In this document: positions 21,915-34,100 of the stretch, piece after piece
Layout of the letters: each line of letters opens with the position of its first letter
How positions within the stretch are numbered: position 1 is the stretch's first letter
From: Lactarius indigo
Lineage: Eukaryota; Basidiomycota; Agaricomycetes; Russulales; Russulaceae
NCBI GenBank assembly: GCA_025766275.1
Contig: JAFKAC010000004.1
Location: forward strand, 682,001 to 746,000
DNA: 64,000 bases
Direction of reading: 5' to 3'
Notes under the pieces: generated by a model
Told to the model about the DNA's origin: nothing
The model's database searches: none
Seen by the model: the letters and a program-made list of their open reading frames with translations, nothing else
Position numbers and translations under genes: made by a program

Positions 21915-24573
21915 CTAGGATGAACTTTTGCTGCACCCCTGCCAGTGTCCAAATTCCTGGAGAATGATTAGAAAAGCGGGATTAATGGCTGGGAAACTAT
22001 TGCATTGAAAGTACTCACTTGATCTTCTCTGACACCTTGATAAATCGTTTCCTTTTCTCTATAAGTGGGCTAGTATTGAGTTCCTTCATTTCCTGCACAT
22101 GGTGTGTATCTGATGGACCTGCTATATCTGAAAGTTGGGATGCTAGTATATCTGGGTAGCTGTGATGGGATATGGACGAGGTACAAACCTGATGATGATG
22201 ATCTATTGATATTTGAAGATTTATATCCTGGAGAGTCGGGTGCTCTGTCATGCCCTAAACATATATCATGAATAAATGAAAAACACCATGATAGCAGCCA
22301 TACTCACCAGGATCAGTTTCATCCTGAGACCCATGAAGTGGAGGAGATTCCGCAGCCCATGAATGGTCAGATGGCTCATCATGGACAGATGATTCATCCA
22401 AAGAATCATCAGTCTTGTCACCCTGAGGATTAGAGTCCTCATTATAGTGAAGGTCAAAGGACTCTTCGTCAGATCCATCTTGTTATGATCCGACGCTTCG
22501 GACCTAAGCCACAGTATGTCTCCACCCTGCCTTCCCCTTCTGTACCATACCTTGTTACCAAAGGAGCTACTGTTACTAGTGGCGCTGTTTCTTTGATCCG
22601 AACTTCTGCTTACTCCGTTTAGTCTCTTTGATATTGTGTGGACTTGTGTTCATGTTGTTTGGAACCCTGTCCTATATAAACCTGTACCATAGACCGTAGG
22701 AAGCCAGACTTGGCTTTGTTTGCAATCTAGCAACCTTGCCTCCGTACTTTGGTGTGACCTCGCCTTATTCTCCTCTTCTTGTGCATCCCCTACCTCAGTC
22801 CCTAACCAGGACACTTCGAAGTCTTTGCAGTTGAACTATATCAACGCGTCATACCTGTTATACTCTGTGCACTAGCAAGATCAAGTGTAGAGAAGTGTCA
22901 GACACTTCGGATGAGGAGTCCTACCTTGCAGAGTAGTGCTGCACCCTGTGCCACATTTTCGCCACTTGTATTTCATAGCAATAAGACAACAGAAGTCTTC
23001 GCTTGATACTTGTGTGATTAGAAACCTTCAGAACCCACGCCCCTGCTAGGGCGTAACACATCTGATTGCTTGGGACGAGCACGTCGGATGTTCCGCTTAT
23101 GTATTGTAGGCTGCTTCGTATCATTGAAGAGTGGGCATGTCGGAACCCACATCAGGGGATCAATACCTTGGTCTTGCCTATCCCTCCAATGGTCTAGAAG
23201 GCGAAAGACCTCATCAATCCGGATCTTGGATGGGTCCTTCCACTCAAAATCATATGGAATACATTCCTCATCTATCCAGGCAGATGGATCACTTGACAAT
23301 GAACCCCATGGAATGGTCTGGTTCTCGATTCCAGTGACATATCCTTATTCACATATGTGACATACTGCAGCACATGAATTAAAGAATGACTCACGGATAT
23401 GTGCAGTGCAATAGTCCCTCAGCAATGTTTGAACGACCTTAGCTTTATATCCATCATGGGAAACAACTGTCGGGAGCTCCGGGAATCCATCTGCATTGAA
23501 CACAAGGGGGATTGGGGTGGTGATGGTCTTTGAGAGGTCCCTTTTCGGACGTTCCTTCACAGTATCTGAGGCATACATTTATTAGATGTAATCACTTGAG
23601 ACAAGATGATGGGCATAACATACCTTTGGCAAAGCACTGCATCCCAAATTGAGCCCATTGCTGCCAGAGGGCAGCACTCTTCCAGTCTGGACAGAACTTC
23701 CGAAAGTCCTTTCCATCCTGCAATATACTGTTGACATCATTGCTAAGATCGGATGAACCGACGCTCAGCGGACATGACCAAGGGATATGTATTTGATTGC
23801 TTACAAGCCTATCTTGAGGTCGTTGTCTTCACCCTCATATGCAGTTAGGACAATGGAGCGGATTCCGCATGTCTTATAAAGCTGACTTTGGAAGTCCTGG
23901 ATGATCCGCTCACGCAGAGAGGATGCCATCCTACATAGGAGGTATATGAGGAATCAATGAACAGGTGATTTGGATATGTGCATACCTTGATTGAATGTTC
24001 TTTGGTGGTGTCTTCTCTGACCACTCCCTAGCAGAGTCTTGATACTCCTCTTGATCCTCAATAGACAGTTCATTCCATAGAGCAGTGGTTGCATCCTGAA
24101 GGGCCCCTATGAATGCAGGACTTCCCGGTTCTGTCCCAGAGGTCTCCTTTGCAAGCCTTAAGACCTCATCACGGTTCAGGTGATAGAATGCGTTCCTGGC
24201 GGACCATTTACGAGTAAACTTGATGTATTGACGCTTGGGGCGGACATAGTGGTTATAAAACCACTTGTGGATTTTCTGGGATGGGAAATGAGAAGGATGG
24301 TCCGATATTCATAGTGAAACATGCCTTTCTTGCATCCTTCTTGTCAAAGGGTGTATTAGTGGGGCAGAGATGATACAGCTCTCCCATAGCCTTCTCAACA
24401 ATCCTAGTGCGATCATGAGTATCAGCCTCTTGGAACTTATCGAGATATTCTAGTAGAATGTCTCCATCTCAAGGGGTAATAGAGAATCCTGTGTTCACAG
24501 ATTGCTCCCCATAGCTCTGTAAGCTTGAGGGATCTCTGCTACCATCAGAATCATTGAGGTATTCATTCTGCAT
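21915..24573 (-). pseudogene. KDZ accessory gene Z, multi-exon, disrupted
   Basis: I do not recognise a named family. Reading leftward from ATG 24573 (MQNEYLNDSD) there are six or more exons with introns near 50 bp. The best-preserved exon (about 24275-24000) reads KIHKWFYNHYVRPKRQYIKF and then W..LS.ED.EEY...AREW, which resembles a diverged HMG box; that reading is tentative. Further exons give RERIIQDFQSQLYKTCGIR, PIPLVFNADGFPELP and DEVFRLLDHWRDRQDQGIDP, then an acidic Asp/Glu/Ser-rich tail (about 22480-22310) and a Lys-rich end (EKRKRFIKVSEKIK). A TGA at 24469-24471 and a solo LTR (22481-23058) break it. A GC-AG or mutated donor lies near 24322. The inferred stop is 21915-21917. Confidence 0.6.
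22481..23058 (+). repeat. Solo LTR of the Gypsy 2 family
   Basis: 578 bp, the reverse complement of the Gypsy 2 LTRs with few differences. It is flanked by a perfect 5-bp duplication CATCT (22476-22480, 23059-23063). It lies in an exon of gene Z. Confidence 0.95.
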
Positions 24574-25180
24574 AATGGATGAGATGAGGATGGATAGATG
24601 GACAAGGTATGGTGATTGAGAGGATGGACAAATGTACTAGGTGTGACGCTTAAGTGGATGGATATGAGCATCTCATTGTGATGGCCAGTCATTAAATATG
24701 TTCCTGTGATACAATAGAGAATCGGATGATGGTTGGGAATGGTCCGACATCAAGCACCAATACAATGAAACTGTTTGAGCAATGTGGGGTATCATATTGT
24801 GCAAGAGGATGTCCCGACGTGTAATAGCCATGGCATGACTTGGTATTACAATGTTCTAATAGTGGACCTCTGCACCTGAAGATGAGACATATGTGAAACA
24901 TGTATGGACATGTGGAGACAACAGATGGGGCAGAAAGGAGCACTTGAGGATTTGATATCAGAGTGGACATATGTGATGATATAATGGTCGTAGTACATGT
25001 ATCGGGCAAGGCGGACGTCCGGCTATGTATATCCGCCATACAGCCCATTCAATTGACATTTACATATAACATGGTACAGGCATCGGGAGAAGCGGAAATC
25101 CGACCAACTATATCCGCTATGTGTTCCATTTGATCGACAGCTACATATGACATGTTACATGGGCTACGCAATAGTGCGGA
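24574..25180 (-). other. Region between KDZ genes Z and Y
   Basis: About 600 bp, upstream of gene Z and downstream of gene Y. No coding exon recognised. It holds copies of the GCGGA-NN-TCC motif (near 25012 and 25087). Confidence 0.5.
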
Positions 25181-28100
25181 TCACCCGAGGGCAGCTGCAG
25201 TCTGTTCAATCTCAAGAACTACCTTGTGAAGCTCGTCATTTATGTCTTTCAAATTAGCCCTAAGCTTGGTGACTGTTTCCCACAGTTGTGCAAGCCGAAT
25301 CTTGAGCGCAGCTGTCCTGGCATCCAATTCGCCAAGGTCTTGGGGCTTTGTGGTGGCGGGGATGGTGATACCCATCGGATGCATGGTGCCGGTGGGAGCG
25401 GATGTTCCGGGGGACGCAGACGGCTTTGTGGGGAGCTCCGCAGCACTACGAGTTACAGGGCGAGTCACCCCACTGCGGACGTCCTGCGACTTGTCCGATG
25501 CAATGGGCTGTATGCATATGTCTTTAGGATCTGTGGGATGTGTGTAATAGATGTATAAATACGTACCCGTGCTTTCGGAACGCCCGCCTTTCTATCAGAG
25601 GTCTTAGGAACATTGGGCAGTCGTTCAGGATCTGCACCATCGATATCCATGATATCCGAATCCTAGAATAGAGGTAATGTAACGCCACTACAGGGGCGTT
25701 GAGTACGACCTGTACTAAGTCAGTCAATCGCTCGGTAGTCAAAGCTCGAAGGCTCGACTTCAGTAAGAATGATGCACAAGAGTCACAAGGACGTACGTCA
25801 CTTGGACTGTAGAGGAGGGCTAAGACTCGAAGGCCTAGCGAAGACGGGGAGTGAGGAACGAGGAGACTCTGCGTAGACGAGTGTAGTATTACACAAGAAG
25901 TCTAGTCTACCGTACAAGCTAGGTATAACTAGAGTTAAATAGAAATCGTACTGTATGGTCATCACAAACAGATGGCGCCATCGCCAAACCGAGGAAGAAA
26001 GGGATGAACATAAAGGGAACAAGGCAAGGTTATATCGAGAATAAAGGAGAATCACGCGGGACCGCGCGTGAGAGGGAACCAGTCGGAAACTAGCACATGT
26101 CAAGCTTTATCAGAAGGGAACATCGATAAGCTGGGCGCGTGATGGAAATCGGGCAATCGTAAAGTCCGCGTAATCGTACAGGGCTCATATAGTGTGGGAA
26201 GGAAACAGTGGTGAAGAAAGAAACGAGTCCAAGGAAATTGTAACATTACCCCCCGTCTTGGTCTGAAGACGCCTCGACTTCAGGACTCCGGATCTATGAG
26301 GTCGTAGATATCAGCATCGAGGTCATTCTCTGGCCACAGGGAGATGTCGAGTCGACAGTAATGCGTTTTGAGGAAGAGGAAGGGTCCACGTTTGCCACAC
26401 TTGTGACACATTTCGTACTGTGGGCACCGAATCTCGTCATGGTTGGCATCCGTGCGGAAGCACCGCCCACACCACCTCCCTTGGGTGTGGGCCGCGATTG
26501 TCGGAGGTTTGGGTACTGTGAAGGAGGTGGTAGCCTCCGTAGCCACTGCTTGTCGTATGTGTTCATCTGCCTGATGGGTCGTGATTACTTCTTCGACCAT
26601 GCCTGCACGGCGGAATATACATCGATGGGACTGATGTTCCTGGCTTTGGCAATGTCGGCAGGCAGGTCGCGGTCTGGTGGGACAATTGCGCACGATGTGG
26701 TGGGGGCTATTGCAGTGATAGCAGCGTCGGCAGTGGGGTTTGTCAGCGAGGCGGGGGAACTCCAATGGTCCTCCGCGTCGTGGGGAGAATGGGATGGCGT
26801 AACGGGAATGGCGAAGTGGGGCTGGTAGGGCTGTCATGCGCGCATATTTGTTGCCGATGGTAGCCAGCGCCCCTGCGTACTGAAGGCGCCTTTTGGTGCT
26901 GGCCAGCATCAAGTCGACCGTGAGCCATTCCGCTCGTAGTTTGCGTGCGTCCTCCTCCAGCTTTTCGCACTTCTCGTCGAGTTCTTTGAGCGCCATGAGT
27001 CCCGTTCTCAGCCTAGTAATCTCGGCCGTAAGACGAGGTGAGTTAAGCTCTATGAGCGTTTCGTCCAGAGCACAGGCGTGGATGTCGTGAGGGTCAAAGA
27101 ACTGTAGTTGTTCTGCTGTAAGGGGTGGCGCCGAGACGTTCGGCCTAAGTGACGAGAGGTAAACCTCCTCTCCGTAGTGGGGTTGTCCCGCACCCATTGT
27201 CCCCACTACTTCGGTGAATCCCTTGTGATAGTAGATGTACTTCGCTGGGTTAGATCCACCGTCTGGTAGTGGGATTTGTAATGGGTAGTATTTGGGGGTA
27301 CCAGGAGCGTTTGGAAAGAATGGGGCACCGGGGTCGTCTGTGTCGTTAGGAGGGGAGTCGGGTCGGTTGTAGTCAATGGGGGTGTGGACGCGAACCGGGG
27401 TAAACGGTTCTAGAGGTGGGGGCGGTGTGGATGATGGGGAAGATGGTGGTGATTGAGGTTGTGGTTCCGGCGGTGGGGTCGACTGTCGCTGAGGAGGTGG
27501 TGTTGGAGAGTATTGCCCTTCTTCCGGTGTTGACGGGGTAAGTTCCCCGGGTTCTCGTTCGATGGGAACAGGGGCGGTGATGGTGACACGTTGGGGGGAC
27601 GGTGGTGGTGACAGACGGGGGATGTCGGTGAGATCAATGGTGACAAACCCTCGTTCAAGGGCGGCTTCGAGTTGGGGGTTGCTGAGGATATTGATGAGGG
27701 TGGTGTCGAATACTGGGGTGTCGGTCATTGTTGGTTTGAGGGGTGTAGGGATGTGGAAGGGGTGTCTTTTATATTGTTCGTCCAGCCCCCTTGGCGGTCG
27801 GATATCGTTGGTAGAAGTCTTTGATGACGTCTGTGGCGTGGGTCATGTTTGTCGCGGGTTCCCATGTGTTATCGCTTGGTGGGAATCCCTTCCATTTTAC
27901 TAGGTAGTGGAGTTTGCGCCCCCTTCCTCGTTCCTGGGCGTCTTCGATCTGCTCCACTTCATACTCCTCTTCTCCGTTGATAAGGTCTGGTGGGGGTCGG
28001 GTGTAGTTTGCGCCGTGCATCTCCATTTCCTTGTATGGTGTCAGAAGGTTTGCGTGGAATACTGGGTGTATCTTCCATGATGGTGGAAGTTCCAATTCGT

Positions 28101-31100
28101 ACGAGACGTCTGATAGAACCTTTACAATTTTAAAGGGTCCGTATCGCTTCGGGGCTAGCTTGCTTGTGGGGTAGAAGGTACGAAGATTGGTCCCTTCTAA
28201 CCATACTTGATCCCCTTGCTGATAAGGTGTGAACCCTGTTTTTCCTCGTTGGGCCATGAGGTGCTGCGCGTGTTTGATACTATCTTGCACATGTTGCCGG
28301 AGTATTTGCAATTCTTCCAATCTTTGATCCACCGCAGGGCTGTGTGATGGCTTTGGTGTCCACACAGTTCGTGGTTCCCATCCCATAATGAGAGAGAAGG
28401 GGGAGTGCTTGGTGGTGGCGTTTCTCCAAGAGTTGTGAGCGAATTGCGCCATGGGTAGGAGTTCCGCCCAATTGTCCTGTTGTACGTTACACCAATGTCG
28501 CAAATATTGTTCTAACCATTGGTTTGTCCGTTCTGATTGACCATCTGTTTGTGGGTGATACGCTGATGATACGTTTTGCTGTATCCCCAACGTTTTACAC
28601 AGTTGTCGCATGAACATAGACGCGAATCTGGGGTCCCGATTGGATATGATCCTTTGGGGTAGGCCGTAATGGGGGTAGACATGTCGGAGATAGAGTTTTG
28701 CCACACCTTCCGACGTTATGGCTTCGTTACACGGTATGAATATTGCCGCTTTTGAGCAGTCATGGTCCGTGACGGTGAGGATTGAATCGAACCCTTTTGA
28801 TATCGGGAGTTTGGTTATGAAGTCCATGGCTACTACTTCGAACGGTTCAGCCGATGGTTCGGTGGTGATGGGAAATAAGTGGGGCTTCTGTCGGTGATGG
28901 TTGATCTTGTTGCTTTGGCATGTTGCACACCCCTTGACGTAGGCTTCCACATCCTTGCACATGTTGGGCCACCAGAAGTCGCGTCGTAATAGCTCTAGAG
29001 TGTTTGCAATTCCTGGGTGTCCTGCGCTTGGAGTGTCGTGGAAAAAGGTAATTACCCCCCGTTTAAGTTTGTTGTTTCCCACGACAACGAGAGCATCGCC
29101 CTTCCACCACAGCCCATCGTGTTTCTTTAGGTTGTGGGGTTCTATCCACGGGAGGAGTGCTGCTTCGTCCATATTTTGTGCAATTTGAGTCCATATATCC
29201 ATGTCGTGCATGGACGTTTGGGTGACTTTGAGAAACACGTCATCTGGGAGTACTATGACGTGATCATTGTCGCTGGTGCCGTCATCATAATCAGGTCTTC
29301 TTGATAAGGAGTCTGCTTGGGTATTCTTGGTACCAGGGATGTGTTTGAGTATAAAATTGTACTCCGACAGTTCTTGGAACTCCCGTGCTACTCGTCGACT
29401 GATTTTTCTGGGTTCTTTCCAGTATTGCAGGTTGGCGTGGTCTGTATGGATCGTTATTAGATGGGGGGATCCCACGAGGTATGTTCGCCAAGTGCGTAAC
29501 GCTTTAACGATCGCTAGTAGTTCCTTATCGTAGATGTCGTAATTGCGTTCGGCTTCCGACAGAGATTCGGAATAGAATGCGACCGGATGCATTTTATCGT
29601 CCTCTCCCTTCTGATTTAGGACCGCCCCTAGGGCGTAATTTGAAGCATCGACTTCGATTTCGAAGGGTTGGTCCAGTTTCGGGAATAATAAGACCGGTTC
29701 CGAACTGATTCGCTCTTTGATGGTGTCGAAGGCTTTTTGTCTGGCTTCCGTCCATTCCCAGGGAACGTCCTTTTTTGTGAGGTCATGGAGGGGTCTTGCA
29801 ATTGTAGAAAACCCCCGTATAAATCGCCGGTAGAAATTGCAGAATCCTAGGAAGGCTCGTACTTCTTTGAGTGATGTCGGCGCCTTCCATTCTCGGACTC
29901 CTTGTACTTTGACTGGGTCCATTCGCAGTTGTCCGTACCCAATGATTAGCCCCAGGTATTCCACCTCATGGACTTCAAACACGCATTTTTCCGGTTTGAT
30001 ATATAGGTCGTGTTTGTCGCAGAGGTCGAGGACTTGGTGTAGTATCATTCTGTGGTGGATGCGGTCGTCTGAGGTCGCGATTAGGATATCGTCCATGTAG
30101 ACAATTACTTCCCCTGTCAGCACTAACTCCCAGAAGATAGTGTCCATCATGGTTTGGAAGGTGCTAGGGGAATTAGTGAGGCCAAAGAACATGACTCGTG
30201 GTTCGAACAACCCCTGATTTGTCTTGAACGCCGCCTTCCATTCGTCCCCCTGTTTGATTCGAATGTTGTTGTATCCCCATCGGATATCGAGTTTCGAGTA
30301 AAGCCTTGCTTCTCGGATCTTGTCGATAAGTTCGGGGATTAGGGGGAGTGGGTAGTGATTTTTTATGGTTAGTTCGTTGAGGCGGCGGTAGTCCTGTACC
30401 GGGCGTAGTTTCCCGTCCTTCTTTTTGACGAAAAAGAAGGGGGATGCGTAAGGAGACTTGGATGGTTGGATGTACTTCTTCTCCAGGTGTTCGGTTACAA
30501 ATTCTGTTAGCTTTTCGTTTTCCGGGATTGTGAGTGGGTATACTTTGCAATCCATTGTTTCAGGGGCGGTTGGGACCAGATCGATGGCGTGGTCCCACGG
30601 GCGTGAAGGGGGAAAGCGCTGGGACGCTTCCTCGCTGAAAACTTTCCGATGCCTCCGGTATTCTTCTGGGACCATCTCTTCGAAGGTTTTCTGGGGTCTT
30701 TTGGCCGCTTCTTGCTGCACTAATTCTGATGCTGTTGTTGTTTTTCGCAGCCGGATACAGGGTTCGTCTTCTTCTTGTAGCTGTTCCCAGGCTGATTCGT
30801 CCAGTTGATACGTCTCCAATGCCTTGATAGTTGCTTCAAGAGGCATGGCTTCATCGGACAGATGCAGACTGGTGATAACCACTGGTTGGAACTCCTCATC
30901 GAGTGTGGCGTCTCGCCAGTGGAACTTGGGTTCAAAAGCCGTAAACCAGGGATATCCCAGTATGACTTCGTCGTTTCCTAAATCCGTAATAAGGAATCGA
31001 AGGTTTTGGGTCTTTCCCCCAGTTTTAACAGTGAGGTCGGTGAATGATGTGATTTCTCCTCCTTGGTTATGGGTTCCATCTACGTTCCATATTTTGATGG

Positions 31101-34100
31101 AGCGTTCGGTAGGTAGCCAGGCTATTTTGAGTCGCCTCAGGAGGTTTGCGCTTATGAAGTTGTCTGTTGCGCCCGAGTCTACCAAAACGTTTCGTTCGGC
31201 CGTTGCGTGAGCAGATTTGAAAAGTACTGGAATTCGCATAGATCAGAATCTGCTATTGTACACGCTAAGTTTTAATGCTCTAGCCCAGGCCGCCGGGTTC
31301 AAGCGTTCAGAAAATCCTTCTTTTGTCCGAAGAGTTTATCCACCATTAACTCTCGTACTTCAGGGGTTTGGGCGAACAGGGCCGCTACTTGGGCGTCGGC
31401 TTGTTCCTCGTTGGAAAGGGGTCGTGATGCAGTCATTGAGATAGTGGCGGTGGTTGGAGTAGGGTCGTTTGTTCCTGCGGCTTTGACGGCAGTGGTGGGT
31501 TTTTGAGGACAGAATCTGGAGATGTGTCCTTGTCCTCGGCATCGGAAGCATCTTCCTTCTTTCTGGAGTAGCTTCTTTTCGTCCTCCGTCATTGCTGCTC
31601 TGGCGCGAGTTCGGCTGACGTCCATTGCATTTGGGTCCCTAGTTTTGTTGAGAGCGTTCAGCCATTGGTCGCGGGAGGCTCCTCCTTTTTTGTCTGTTCT
31701 TCCTTTGGTGAGTCTATCTTTGAGAAGGAGGTATTCCGCTTGTTGGAGCGTAACCGCCGTTTTCCAATCGTCCCAGTCTACGGGGTGGTGGAACTTGATT
31801 GCGTTTATGACTAGCGCATTTGGGAGGCCTTTCTGGAAAATTTCCAGAGTAGTGGCCTCGTCTTTGTTGTATCCTGCTTTATTGGCTAAGTTGGAGAACT
31901 TGGCTATGTAGGTGTCGATGTCTTCTTTGTCCATTCGCAAATTTTGAATGGCGTGGCGGGCCTTTTGTTGTTGGGTGGTGTCGGTGTATGCCTGAATAAA
32001 CCTTGTTTCGATAGCGTTCCATAGATTTTCGGCGTTCATGGCTACTCCTCCCGCCAATTGGTCGGCTAGCCACTGTATTTGTTCTTCGACCCAATCGTCT
32101 ACTAGTGGCCCTCGGATATACGAGAGAAGGGTCATAGCGCATGAGTAAGGGAGGGTTAATTGTTGGACATTCGGGTTCATCCCTCGGTAGAGTGCGAAGG
32201 CGTTTAGGAAAGCTTTACTGGCTTCTCGATCCCCAGTGAATTCTGGCGGGGGATTTCCTCCGAGTCGTCCGTTCGGTGGGGGGGGCCCTCCGGCAGCGGG
32301 ACCTGCTGCTGCTCCGCCACCTCCACCTCCAGGCGCACCGCCTCCGCCTCCAGGCGCACCGCCTCCACCTCCAGGCGCACCGCCTCCGCCTCCACCTCCA
32401 GGCGCACCGCCTCCACCTCCAGGCGCACCGCCTCCATGATGGCTTCCTGCGCCTCCCGCAGCGCCTCCTCCGCTTGCCGACATACTTCCTCCCACAAGAT
32501 GTCCTCCACTACTTGCAGGATTCGCTGTCGAGGACCCTGCGGCTGGTTGCGAGGAGGTGAGGGTGGTGGAGAGTTGGGTCGTGGACATGTTGGCATACGA
32601 TGCGAAATCCACAGGTCGTTGGATGGTAGGCGTTGTTGATAAGTGACCCTTGCGCACTTAGCGGCTCGTACGGACCGGACTTGCAGCATGGACTGCTTTA
32701 GATTAGATATAGGACTTGTAGATTAGATACTGTTTTGATCTGTACAATCTATTACTTATCATTGCGTCACCTATGACATCATGTACTATGACATCATGCA
32801 GACTCCTCTGGACTTGTCATTGTACTACGTCTTTGTTCCTCCTTTAGATATATCTTTATTGTGATGTCATTATGATATCATCTTAGTCTGGACTCTTCTT
32901 GTTCTATACGCCTTGTTCTCCATATGCACACTCCTTTGTCCTGTTGTAGAACAATGCGCTCCTTGTATTCTGTGACCTGTAGTTACTTCCCTTGTACTGC
33001 TGTCACACCTCTGTACAGTATAAGTAGACTGCTTGTACGCCCTGGTCCACATCAGTTCTCTCACTGCTGTGTGCCAGGTATGTCCCCTCCTCTGTAATAC
33101 TATCATCAGTTCTCTCACTGCTGTGTGCCAGACTCTCTTGCTTCACTTGCAACCTCCCTGTTACACCTCTGCTTTCAGCATCCAAGTATATCTCACCACA
33201 GTCTTCTAGCCACTGTGAGTATACTGTTTATGTCTGCTGTTCATCAGGCGTAAGTGTTGGGTTGTCTAAGTCGGGTTCGGAAGATGGTTCTTCGATATCG
33301 GAGTCAGCCTCGATGGCGCTGATTTGTCCTTTTCCTGGTCCTAGGCCTAGGTGTGCAGGGACGGGTTTATAGGAATACCAGGAGTGCTTCGAATCGGAGT
33401 AGGCAACGTAGGCCCAGATGTGTTGATCTTCAATATACTCGATTGGTTCGTATGTGAGTTTATCAGGGTCGTAGACGTAGTACCCTTCGTCGTGTGGAGT
33501 GTTCCTCCAAAGAGCGGTTCCTTTGATAGAAGGTCTTAGGTCGTCGTACGGATGCCGCTCCAGGTACTCTTTGACGAACTGTGTTCGGCTTCGGCTGGTG
33601 AGAGCCACTGTGGAGACTAGACTTAATGTAACGCCACTACAGGGGCGTTGAGTACGACCTGTACTAAGTCAGTCAATCGCTTGGTAGTCAAAGCTCGAAG
33701 GCTCGACTTCAGTAAGAATGATGCACAAGAGTCACAAGGACGTACGTCACTTGGACTGTAGAGGAGGGCTAAGACTCGAAGGCCTAGCGAAGACGGGGAG
33801 TGAGGAACGAGGAGACTCTGCGTAGACGAGTGTAGTATTACACAAGAAGTCTAGTCTACCATACAAGCTAGGTATAACTAGAGTTAAATAGAAATCGTAC
33901 TGTATGGTCATCACAAACAGATGGCGCCATCGCCAAACCGAGGAAGAAAGGGATGAACATAAAGGGAACAAGGCAAGGTTATATCGAGAATAAAGGAGAA
34001 TCACGCGGGACCGCGCGTGAGAGGGAACCAGTCGGAAACTAGCACATGTCAAGCTTTATCAGAAGGGAACATCGATAAGCTGGGTGCGTGATGGAAATCG

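Noticed and set aside
26280..27728. Envelope gene downstream of Gypsy 1 pol
   Set aside because: The position fits, but there is no signal peptide, membrane segment or cleavage site; zinc knuckles point elsewhere.
32204..32689. Frames with GAPPPPP or EAVRLEVEA repeats opposite Gypsy 1 gag
   Set aside because: They are out-of-frame readings of the Gly-rich tandem repeat in gag.
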